From positions 1,762,842 through 1,826,841 of the forward strand of contig NZ_LMXH01000001.1 of NCBI RefSeq assembly GCF_001541095.1: DNA of 64,000 nucleotides. Reading direction: 5' to 3'. Numbering within the stretch: the stretch's first letter is position 1; each line of letters begins with the position of its first letter. The translations under genes were made by a program, and so were the position numbers. Source of the DNA: Paenibacillus sp. FJAT-26967. Its GTDB lineage: Bacteria > Bacillota > Bacilli > Paenibacillales > NBRC-103111. Below the pieces are notes generated by a model. That model did not search any database, was not told the DNA's origin, and saw only the letters and a list, made by a program, of their open reading frames with translations. Positions 25,591 through 34,400 of this stretch are shown here, piece after piece.

Positions 25591-26280
25591 ATGAATTTTG
25601 AATTTTTAGGTGAATATTGGCATTATTTTGTGGATGGCACGAAGGTGACTCTTCTGCTTTCAATTTTTACAGTCGTCCTGGGAGCTATTTTCGGTACATT
25701 ATTAAGCTTAATGAGACTCTCCGGTCTCACTCCTGTCCGGTTGCTGGCAACCGCATATATTGAGTTCTTCCGCGGAACTCCAATCATTATTCAAGTATTC
25801 CTAGTTTACTATTCTTTGCCGCAATTAATAGAAGGATTCCGGTTTCCCCCTTTTCCATTCTTGGAGCAATACGGCGGGGAATTCACGGCAGCGGTCATTA
25901 CACTGGCCCTGAACAGTACGGCTTATGTGGCCGAGATTATGCGCGCGGGTATCCAGTCTGTTGACAAAGGCCAGATGGAGGCGGCACGCTCCCTCGGCAT
26001 GAAGCCTTGGATGTCACTGCGCCTCATTATTATCCCTCAGGCGTTCCGTACCGTTCTCCCCGCACTCGGGAATGAACTGATTGTGATCATCAAAGAGACA
26101 TCTATCGTATCGGTTATCGGTCTGGGTGAGCTTATGTTCAACGCGGATACCGTTAAAGGAAGTCTAAGCAAACCGTTTGAACCTCTTATTATCGCCGCTC
26201 TAATTTATCTGGTTATCACCTTTACCCTGTCCAAGCTGGTTGGCAGACTTGAGAGGAGGCTGAAGAGATCCCATGCTTAA
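25591..26280 (+). CDS. Amino-acid ABC transporter permease (ArtQ/YqiY type)
   Basis: 229 residues with about five membrane helices. The N-terminal [20 protein letters not shown] and the [20 protein letters not shown] segment are typical of HisMQ-type permeases. The EAA loop is [20 protein letters not shown] followed by [23 protein letters not shown] precedes the ATG at 25591. Its last eight bases overlap the ATPase gene, so the two are translationally coupled. With a single permease gene the channel is presumably a homodimer. Confidence 0.92.
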   Translation: MNFEFLGEYWHYFVDGTKVTLLLSIFTVVLGAIFGTLLSLMRLSGLTPVRLLATAYIEFFRGTPIIIQVFLVYYSLPQLIEGFRFPPFPFLEQYGGEFTAAVITLALNSTAYVAEIMRAGIQSVDKGQMEAARSLGMKPWMSLRLIIIPQAFRTVLPALGNELIVIIKETSIVSVIGLGELMFNADTVKGSLSKPFEPLIIAALIYLVITFTLSKLVGRLERRLKRSHA

Positions 26281-26995
26281 CATCAAGAATCTACACAAAC
26301 ACTTCGGCAAACTGAATGTATTGAACGGTATTGACATGGAGGTTGACAAAGGTGAGGTGGTCGTAGTTATCGGGCCATCCGGTTCTGGCAAGAGTACGTT
26401 TCTCCGCTGCTTGAACCTGCTGGAAGTGCCGACCGACGGGGAGATTATGTTCGAAGGCATTTCGATCACGGATAAGAAAACCGACATCAATGGCGTACGC
26501 CAGAAAATGGGCATGGTGTTCCAGCAGTTTAATCTGTTCCCGCACCTGTCTGTGCAGGACAATATTACACTGGCGCCGCGCAAACTCAAAAATTATTCTG
26601 TCCAGCAGGCAAATGAAACCGCGGCCGATCTCTTGCGTAAAGTAGGTTTGTCCGAGAAGGCCAAATCGTATCCGGATCAGCTGTCCGGCGGACAGAAGCA
26701 ACGGATCGCCATAGCGCGTGCTCTGGCGATGTCTCCGGACGTGATGCTGTTTGACGAACCGACATCCGCACTCGATCCCGAAATGGTCGGGGAAGTGCTG
26801 GATGTCATGAAGAAACTTGCCAAGGACGGAATGACTATGGTTGTGGTTACGCATGAGATGGGTTTTGCCCGAGAGGTAGGTGACCGTGTTGTCTTTATGG
26901 ATGGCGGGGTCATCGTTGAACAAGGCCCTCCGGCTGAAGTCTTTACGAATCCTAAGCATGAACGCACCAAGGAGTTCTTAGGTAAGGTTTTGTAG
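26273..26995 (+). CDS. Amino-acid ABC transporter ATP-binding protein (ArtR/YqiZ type)
   Basis: 240 residues. Walker A is GPSGSGKST, the signature is [17 protein letters not shown], and Walker B is [19 protein letters not shown]. It is a close paralogue of the GlnQ-type ATPase at 17963 (shared stretches [12 protein letters not shown] and GEVLDVMK), in keeping with two polar amino-acid importers in one window. GAGGAGG lies within the permease 3' end ahead of ATG 26273. Confidence 0.93.
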   Translation: MLNIKNLHKHFGKLNVLNGIDMEVDKGEVVVVIGPSGSGKSTFLRCLNLLEVPTDGEIMFEGISITDKKTDINGVRQKMGMVFQQFNLFPHLSVQDNITLAPRKLKNYSVQQANETAADLLRKVGLSEKAKSYPDQLSGGQKQRIAIARALAMSPDVMLFDEPTSALDPEMVGEVLDVMKKLAKDGMTMVVVTHEMGFAREVGDRVVFMDGGVIVEQGPPAEVFTNPKHERTKEFLGKVL

Positions 26996-27051
26996 TGTAC
27001 ATTTGCACGTGAGCGCAAGAATTTGTTGCAAAGAGACCAGGAGGTTGTCTA

Positions 27052-27900
27052 GTGGCACCCATCAAAATCTTTACTGACAGCACAAACGATTTAAATCAGG
27101 AGTATCTCGATGAGAATAAAATCGGCGTGGTTCCTTTATACGTAATCTTTGGCGAGGAATCCTACCGGGATGGCGTCGATATTACGACAGAAGAGCTTTA
27201 CCGCAAGGTGGAGCAGACGGGCAAGCTTCCGAAGACGGCAGCCCCTTCACCTGCGGATTTTGACCGTGCTTTCCGTCCTTTTATCGAGCAGGGGTATGAT
27301 ATCGTGTATATCGGACTCTCATCTGAAATGTCCTCGACTTATCAGAATGCGAAGCTGGCCGCCGAATTACTGGAAGAAGAGCGTATCACGATTATTGATT
27401 CCCGGAATCTGGCAACAGGCATCGGCATACTCGTCTGCAAAGCAGTAGAAGCTGTCAAACAGGGGGACTCACCTGCTGAGATCGAAGCCCTTATCTATTC
27501 ATGCATTCCCCGGGTGAGTACCGAATTTATTATCGACACGCTTGATTACTTGCATAAGGGCGGCCGCTGTTCCGGCGTACAAGCTTTTTTCGGCAGTTTG
27601 CTCAAGATCCGGCCTGTTGTGCAGGTCAAGGAAGGTAAGATGATCCTGACTTCCAAAGTGCGCGGCAAAAGAGAAAAAGCGCTGGAGCAGCTGATTAACA
27701 ATACGCTGGATTTCAAACACGCTATGGATCCGGATGTACTATTCGTGACGCATTCTATGGCTAGAGAAGAAGCTGAGCTTGTCCGGAAACAACTGCTTGA
27801 AGAGACGGGTGTTAAGCGGGTGGAAATCACGGAAACCGGTTGTGTGGTCTCCAGTCATTGCGGTCCTCAAACCGTCGGAATCGTATTTATTAAATCTTAG
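27052..27900 (+). CDS. DegV-family fatty-acid-binding protein (FakB-like), first of a tandem pair
   Basis: 282 residues from GTG 27052 with CAGGAGG upstream. DegV-fold features are IKIFTDSTNDLNQEYL, VVPLYVIFGEESYRDGVDI, PKTAAPSPADFDRAF, IGLSSEMSSTYQNAKLAA and DTLDYLHKGGRCSGVQA. DegV proteins bind a fatty acid; FakB members present it to the kinase FakA for phosphorylation and use in phospholipid synthesis. No fakA is seen in the window. It lies 15 bases before a second DegV gene, so the two are probably one operon. Confidence 0.9.
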   Translation: MAPIKIFTDSTNDLNQEYLDENKIGVVPLYVIFGEESYRDGVDITTEELYRKVEQTGKLPKTAAPSPADFDRAFRPFIEQGYDIVYIGLSSEMSSTYQNAKLAAELLEEERITIIDSRNLATGIGILVCKAVEAVKQGDSPAEIEALIYSCIPRVSTEFIIDTLDYLHKGGRCSGVQAFFGSLLKIRPVVQVKEGKMILTSKVRGKREKALEQLINNTLDFKHAMDPDVLFVTHSMAREEAELVRKQLLEETGVKRVEITETGCVVSSHCGPQTVGIVFIKS

Positions 27901-27915
27901 AAATGAGGGTCCTCG

Positions 27916-28761
27916 TTGACAATCAAGATTATTACAGACGGTACTTCCGATTTGCCTAAGGAGCTGGCGCAGGAACTGGACATCACAGTTGTCCCTCTGC
28001 TCGTCCGGTTCGGAGATAAAGAAATGACATCGGATATGAGCAACAGCTTGTTCTATGAGATGATGCGCAGTGAGCCGAAGCTGCCTCAGACGGCGAGTCC
28101 TTCCCCACATACATTTATGGAAGAATACAGCAAGGCGGATGGAGATATTCTCGTGGTTTGTGTTTCGTCCAACTTGAGCAGCACATACCATCATGCCACT
28201 ATGGCCAAAGAGCAAATGATTGAAGAGGGCTATACGGGAAAAATCGAAGTTCTGGATTCCCGCTCGGCTTCGCTCGGTCAGGGCATTCTGGCTGTTAAGG
28301 CCGCCAAGCTCGCGCAAGAAGGCGTACCCTTCGAAGAACTGGTCGTACAGATGCAGAATACGATAAAGAATCATCATACGTACTTTTTCTTGGATACGCT
28401 TGAGAATGTCATTAAGGGAGGACGGCTGGACCGCGTCCGCGGAGCGGTTGCATCCGTTCTTAATATTAAGCTGCTTATGAAAGCCAGCGAAGAAGGCACT
28501 CTGGAGCCGTTCGAGAAAGTCCGCGGCACGCAGAACGCTCTCAAACGGCTGCTTGAAAGAGTGGGCGAGAAGGTAAGCGAGACCCGCAGCGATTTCGAGA
28601 AAATCATTCTGGGTATAGCTCACAGCAACTGTGAGGAACGTGCGCGCGATGTCAAAGAACAGATGCTGAAGCTGTTTCCCTTTGGCACCGTCGTTATTTC
28701 GGAGATGGGGCCGGTCATCGGCACTTATGCGGGTGAAGGCGGCATTCTGATTACTTGCTGA
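27916..28761 (+). CDS. DegV-family fatty-acid-binding protein (FakB-like), second of a tandem pair
   Basis: 281 residues from TTG 27916; TGAGGGT precedes it. It has the same fold as its neighbour: IKIITDGTSDLPKELAQEL, VVPLLVRFGDKEMTSDM, PQTASPSPHTFMEEY, VSSNLSSTYHHATMA and DTLENVIKGGRLDRVRGA. The two proteins are clearly paralogous yet well diverged, so they probably bind different fatty acids, as FakB1 and FakB2 do (inference). The unit ends before the long terminator at 28865. Confidence 0.9.
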   Translation: MTIKIITDGTSDLPKELAQELDITVVPLLVRFGDKEMTSDMSNSLFYEMMRSEPKLPQTASPSPHTFMEEYSKADGDILVVCVSSNLSSTYHHATMAKEQMIEEGYTGKIEVLDSRSASLGQGILAVKAAKLAQEGVPFEELVVQMQNTIKNHHTYFFLDTLENVIKGGRLDRVRGAVASVLNIKLLMKASEEGTLEPFEKVRGTQNALKRLLERVGEKVSETRSDFEKIILGIAHSNCEERARDVKEQMLKLFPFGTVVISEMGPVIGTYAGEGGILITC

Positions 28762-28864
28762 TGCGGTGTGATTCTTTACTCATACATCGCTATTCGCGCT
28801 GCAGTGATTTGCAGCCTGAAGCACTGAGATGTCCACACACAAGCCCCGGCGCTTATGTGTGAGC

Positions 28865-28910
28865 CAAAAGAAGGGAAGTCCTGCCCCGCGGCAAGACTTC
28901 CCTTCTTTTG
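28865..28910. terminator. Long bidirectional terminator between the DegV pair and helD
   Basis: CAAAAGAAGGGAAGTC (28865-28880) pairs perfectly with GACTTCCCTTCTTTTG (28895-28910), and TGCC/GGCA extends the stem inside the loop. Confidence 0.95.
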
Positions 28911-28918
28911 TTGTTCAA

Positions 28919-31096
28919 TCATGTTTGGAGCCGGGCGGGGGCCTCCAGAGAGACGATCTCCGGGTCGTCGGTGCAGACAAGCGGAGAAGCATCTAGGGTG
29001 TAGAGGACCCACAGTTCATGCAGCGCGCGCGTGCAGCCGACATACAGCAGCTTGGCGTCCTGTACATTGGCGCCATAGTGCTCAGGATCGGCGTCTATCA
29101 GCAGCGCCGCATCGAACTCGAGTCCTTTGGTCAAGTACACCGGCACGACCGAGATGCCTCCGGCATACTGCTTCTGGTCCGCCGTAATCCGGCTGGCTTC
29201 TATGCCGAGTGATCGGAGCGCGCCGTGCAGCATGGCGGCGTCTTCTTCGGTCCGCGTGATGACAGCGACCGTGTCGTAGTTCTGCTGCAGAAGGTGAGAG
29301 ATCGCATCGCGCAGAAACTCTGCTTGATGCTCCTTGCCGGTCTGCAGCACTTTAACCCGCTCGCCGCTTCGGAATACCGGCTCGGCGAGCAGACCCGTTC
29401 CCACACCGGTGGTGAGAACATGATTGGCGAACCGGATGATTTCCATGGTGGAACGGTAGCTCCGTTCCAGCTCGAAATAAGCCGTTTCGCCTTCTCCGAA
29501 CAGCGAGGTGAACTCCGCCCAGTCCGTCGTTCCCCGGTAGGCATGGATGCCTTGGGACAAGTCGCCCAGTATCGTAAAGGAATGCTGGCGCGTGTAGTTG
29601 TCCAGTACGGCGATCTGGAAGGGGGAGGCATCCTGCGCTTCATCAATGACGACATGGTCGAAGCGCTCGGCACTTTCAATGCCGTATAAGGCGGAATGAA
29701 TGTAGACAAGGGCAGGCAAATCCTCAGTGCGAACCTTTTTACGCTTGAGCAGCGCTAACGTTTCCTTGACTAATGCCGTGGGAATTTCATTGCGCTGCTC
29801 TTCTGTAAACCAGGAGACGTCTGCCTTCGGATCGAATACGTTTTTGTAAAAGGACAGCACATCCGGCTCGGGCCAAGCTTTCAGGAACGTTTTCAAACGC
29901 TGGGCAGATTTCGTCTTGCGTTCTTTTTTCTGCTTGGCATCCCATAGTTTATCGAGCTCCATCCCCAGCCAGCGTTTGATGCGTGCGACAACCCGTTCTC
30001 TGCGTTTGGCGGGAGGAAGATGCTTGTATTCATCAGAGTACCACGTACGGATCAACCCGGAAGAAAGCCGTTTGCCGTCCCAGGGAAGAAAGTCGGCTTC
30101 CGGCAGACAGGAGCTTTCATACTTCAGGAAGCAGTCGTCCAGCAGCTTCATGAACGCCGTAGAGCCTTTCCAGCGTCCGGATACCCCATCATTCAGGTCC
30201 GGTCTTGTGGGACCGACAGCGAACCATACCGCACTTTCTTCGTCTGGATCGGCAAGCTCTGCTGTAAGACCCGTCAGTTCAAAAGCCCAGTCCGCGAACG
30301 TAGTCTGGCGGATATGCCCGACACCGAGCTCCGGCAGTACGCCGGATATATAATCCAGGAACATTCGGTTAGGCGCAAAAATAATCATATTCTCCGCCTT
30401 GACCTGATCCCGGTACTGGTAGAGAAGAAAAGCGAGACGATGCAGTGCAACCGTCGTTTTGCCGCTTCCGGCAACGCCCTGGATGATGAGCGCGGCATTC
30501 TTGGCAGACCGGATGATGCGGTCCTGCTCGGCCTGAATCGTGGAAACAATATCACGCAGCTTATTGTCTTTATTCTCGCCGAGACGGTACAGCAGGAATT
30601 CATCTCCGCCTGCACCCGACAGCAAATCGCTGTCTCTCTCAAACGTATCGACTACTCTTTGTAGAATCTGTTTGCGAATGACCAGGTTCCGCTTGAGATA
30701 CACCAATCCCTCCACAATTCCTTCAGGTGATTCGTAAGATGCCTTCTCCTCTCCGCCTGTAAATGAATAAAACATGCTGGCAACCGGTGCGCGCCAGTCA
30801 ATAACAAGCGGTTCGCCGCCTTCTTCGTCGTCAACGCCGAACTTACCTATATAAAGAGGGGCTGCTCCGACTTTATCATCCGGATGAAAATCGAGCCGCC
30901 CGAAATATGGCTCATCAGAAGCCTGGGATAAGGATTGGCGGCCGCTCTCACGGACAGCCTCCAGTGCCTGCTCGGTAAAATCGGGACCCCTGTAGACGGG
31001 AATCGCACGAAGTTTCTCCAAGCGGCGGTCCACATTTTGTAAAAGCCGGTTTAAACGGTTTTGTTCTTCCTGATAGGCACTTTGATTCTTGTCCAA
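28919..31096 (-). CDS. helD: RNA polymerase recycling motor ATPase HelD (UvrD/Rep-like)
   Basis: 725 residues from TTG 31096, with AAGGAGG at good spacing. The N-terminal coiled coil (EEQNRLNRLLQNVDRRLEKL) is the arm HelD inserts into RNA polymerase. Walker A is GVAGSGKTT (207-215). Later superfamily 1 motifs include HVVIDEAQDASPFQIAVL (Walker B), FTILGDLSQGIHAYRGT, ERSYRSTMEIIRFANHVL and TKGLEFDAALLIDAD with YVGCTRALHELWVL. HelD releases stalled RNA polymerase from DNA using ATP. It is monocistronic and ends close to the terminator shared with the DegV operon. Confidence 0.93.
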   Translation of the reverse strand: MDKNQSAYQEEQNRLNRLLQNVDRRLEKLRAIPVYRGPDFTEQALEAVRESGRQSLSQASDEPYFGRLDFHPDDKVGAAPLYIGKFGVDDEEGGEPLVIDWRAPVASMFYSFTGGEEKASYESPEGIVEGLVYLKRNLVIRKQILQRVVDTFERDSDLLSGAGGDEFLLYRLGENKDNKLRDIVSTIQAEQDRIIRSAKNAALIIQGVAGSGKTTVALHRLAFLLYQYRDQVKAENMIIFAPNRMFLDYISGVLPELGVGHIRQTTFADWAFELTGLTAELADPDEESAVWFAVGPTRPDLNDGVSGRWKGSTAFMKLLDDCFLKYESSCLPEADFLPWDGKRLSSGLIRTWYSDEYKHLPPAKRRERVVARIKRWLGMELDKLWDAKQKKERKTKSAQRLKTFLKAWPEPDVLSFYKNVFDPKADVSWFTEEQRNEIPTALVKETLALLKRKKVRTEDLPALVYIHSALYGIESAERFDHVVIDEAQDASPFQIAVLDNYTRQHSFTILGDLSQGIHAYRGTTDWAEFTSLFGEGETAYFELERSYRSTMEIIRFANHVLTTGVGTGLLAEPVFRSGERVKVLQTGKEHQAEFLRDAISHLLQQNYDTVAVITRTEEDAAMLHGALRSLGIEASRITADQKQYAGGISVVPVYLTKGLEFDAALLIDADPEHYGANVQDAKLLYVGCTRALHELWVLYTLDASPLVCTDDPEIVSLEAPARLQT

Positions 31097-31333
31097 AATC
31101 AGTTACCTCCTTATGGGAATCGAATTTGTAAAGCTTCACTATGTAGTGCGGGCAAGCGTCCATTCATTGTACCTCTATTACGCATTTTTTCAAACAAAGA
31201 GATTTATTCTGACTAACGACTAGGAGAAGTATGAATGTTCTAGAAGATGTTTTTTCTGTTATTTTTGTCTGGATTCATGATTATATAGCCTAGATAAATA
31301 TTGACCGTTAGTAATATTCATTTCTTTTCTGTA

Positions 31334-31362
31334 TTGACAGCGCCTCCAAAGCAACTTAATCT
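31334..31362 (+). promoter_or_regulatory. Sigma-A-type promoter for the SLH-domain protein gene
   Basis: TTGACA (31334-31339), 17 bases, TAATCT (31357-31362), with TATACA a few bases later as an alternative -10. The rest of the gap 31097-31425 is AT-rich and has no visible gene. Confidence 0.7.
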
Positions 31363-31425
31363 ATACATATTATATTTTATCGCTTAGAACTGCTTTTCTA
31401 GGCGACAAACTGGAGGCTGGTCTTT

Positions 31426-34400
31426 TTGAAGTGGAAAAAGCTCTTATCCGCTGCACTTAGTGCGGCACTTGTTCTTCCCGCGATAGCTATACCTGCTCCA
31501 ACCGCTCAGGCGGCAGATTTTGAGTATACGCCCCTTCATGTGCAGAATCCCGGCTTTGAGGAGTCAGACGATCTGCCGATGCCCGGATGGAAGGTTACCC
31601 CTGCACTGCCTGTGGATAACCTGGAGGTTAAAGTAGCTAAGGACCGTAAATTCTCAGGGAACAACAGTGTGAAGATTGTAGACAACAACGCCAAGTCTGC
31701 TCTTGAGGTCAATAGCTCACTTATTCCGGTTGAGGGGGGACAAGCTTATCGGTTGTCGGCTCAAATCTTTGTGGAAAGCAAAAGCGTACGTGCCTATCTC
31801 CGCTTTAAGAAAGACGGGAAAGAGCTCTCCAGTGTCAATTTCCTGGCCAATACGCTGAACAGCTGGAAAGAGCTGAACCTGGAAGGTACGGCACCGGATC
31901 AAGCGGATACCGCTGAAATTGCTTTTTATATGGGGGGATCGGGAGTAGGTACCTCCGCATATGTCGATGATATTAAACTGGAAAAGAAGAAAATGCTTTC
32001 TCCGCTTCCTCTTCCTTACGATGCCCCGGTTATGATCGGTGATGCCGTCCAGTTTGCACTCTCGCAGGCGGCCGCTTACGGCACCGGACCTGACGGATTA
32101 TCCGAACAGTATGTCACCACACACGGTACCCCGGTCGGTTTTCATGTGGTAGACACAGTGACAGGAGAATTGAAATTTTCCCAGTCCATCAAAAGCTCGG
32201 CGGACACGATCTGGGGAGTAGCCCAAGGTTCAGACGGGAATATGTACTTCAGCACTGGCGGTGTCCTTTACCGCTATCTGGTTCAAGAGAAACGTATTGA
32301 AGAGCTGGGCGATAATCCGTCCAACAAGCAGGTGTTTGATCTCAAAGCCAGCAAAGACGGCAAGATATATGGCTCCACGTATTCCGCAACAAATATGAGC
32401 CGTGTTTTTGAATATGACATCCAGACGAGTAAGTTCCGTGATCTTGGCATAATGAAGGAAGGTCAGCAATATGCACGTGGAATAGGTGTAACCGATGATG
32501 CCCTTTATGTAGGTATCGGAACAAGCGCTCACCTGATGCGTTATGACCGAAGGACCGAGCAGATTACGGAGATAACGATTCCAGGTGTTACCGGTACGAC
32601 CAAGACAATCTCGGAAGTGGATATCAATAACGGCAAACTGTTCGCCTATAGCGGAGAAGATTTGTATGTGATTGATGAGCAGACTGGAAATTTCATCCGT
32701 ACCATTAATTTTCAATCCAAGCTGTCCCCTCCGTCCCCTCTCAATCCGGATCTGGTTTATTACAAGCTGAAGGGGGAACTGTACAGCTACAGTATAGCCA
32801 GGGATGAAATAACGAAGATTGAAGGGATCCCGGAACTCCCCGATGATACAGCTGTAAAAAGTCATGCTTGGGTCACGCCTGCAAGCGGCAAATTTGCAGG
32901 AAAGCAGGTATTGGCCGGCATGGCGGCATTCGGTGAATCCTTCCTGTATGATCCGGTTGCTAACGAGTACGAAGTACATGCTGCCGATCTGCCGACATCT
33001 GCGACTTCCGTTAATGCGCTTGAGGAATCCGGCGGCTATCTGTACATGGGCGGCTATCAGCGCGGCATGAGCATTTATGATACAAAGACGGGCAAATTTG
33101 TGTATGAGAATAAACAGTTCCACCAGCCTGAGGGTATCGGATTTCTGAACGATATGGTTTATTTCGGTACCTACAGCGGAGCGCGCATGTATCGTCTGGA
33201 TATGACGAAGCCTCTGGATTACAAAGAACTGGAATCTGCCGGGAATCCGGGTCTGGCTCTTGATATAGAAGATTATCAGGACCGGCCGTTTGCAATGACG
33301 AGCGGCGATAATAAATTGTTCATCGGAACTTTCCCGGGCTATGGGCAGACGGGCGGCGCGATTACGATTCTGGAAGAAAAACGGAATGCGGACGGTTCTT
33401 TTGCCGGAGTGAACTCCGAAACATTCCGTCATTTAGTTCCGGACCAGAGTATTTTCGGGCTGGCGTATTTAAACGGCAACGTGTATGGAGGAACTTCTCT
33501 CAACGGGGGACTAGGTACCACCCCTGCGGTAACGAACGCGGAATTGTTCGTATTTGATACAGCGACCAAGAAAGTCACCAAGAGACTCACTCCCCAAATA
33601 CCAGGCCTGCAAGGCAGAACACGGTTAATCGGTAATCTCTCGATCGGTCCCGATGGTCTTCTCTGGGGGATTATGGACAATACGAAAGATCCGGCAGGAA
33701 CCGAAGATGCAGGGTATCAGGCGGCGATTTTTGCTATGAAGCCTGACACGCTGGAAATCGTTAAAAGTAAAATCGTTACAGAATCACCTTATAATACAAG
33801 TAAATTCCGCCCTTATTATTTGCGCTGGGGGCAGGATGGGCTGCTCTATACGACGATCGGCCGCCAATTGTTCGCTGTAGATCCTGCCGATATGCGCTCT
33901 CAAAAAGTTATAGACGGTACCGTTAATCTAATGACACTGGGACAAGACGGCAGCATCTACTATGTCGTCGGTACTAAGCTCTATAAGCTGCCGGTAAAAA
34001 TTGCGTCTGCGTCCGTCGAGTCTGAGTCCGCAGTTCTTGCGGCTGGCGATACGTCCGCACTTACTGTGAAGCTTACTTATGCTAACGGCAAAGACACATC
34101 ACTGGAAGGAGCCGGGGGCCATTTGGTCTCCAGCAACCCTGATATAGCAACGGTCGAGGGCGGAGTAGTAACGGCTCATCAGCCAGGAACAACGCAAATA
34201 AAAGCAACTGTAAATCTTGATGGGAGAATAGTAGAGGCATCTCCTGTCACAATCACCGTGCTTGAGAATCATTTCACTCAGACGGAGTTTAAAGCGGACG
34301 GTACGGTAAGCGGGAGTGTGTATTTCTTAGAACCGCAGGACGGAAGAACCGTTACAGTTGAAGCCCATTCTTCTGAGGATAAGATACTCGCCGCCCATTC

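Noticed and set aside
27739-28623. Leftward open frame of 294 codons
   Set aside because: Antisense to the two DegV genes, which are well supported.
30020-30664. Rightward open frame of 214 codons
   Set aside because: Antisense to helD in the region of its Walker A motif; no support of its own.
32230-33432. Leftward open frame of 400 codons
   Set aside because: Antisense to the propeller part of the SLH protein; no ribosome site and no family pattern.
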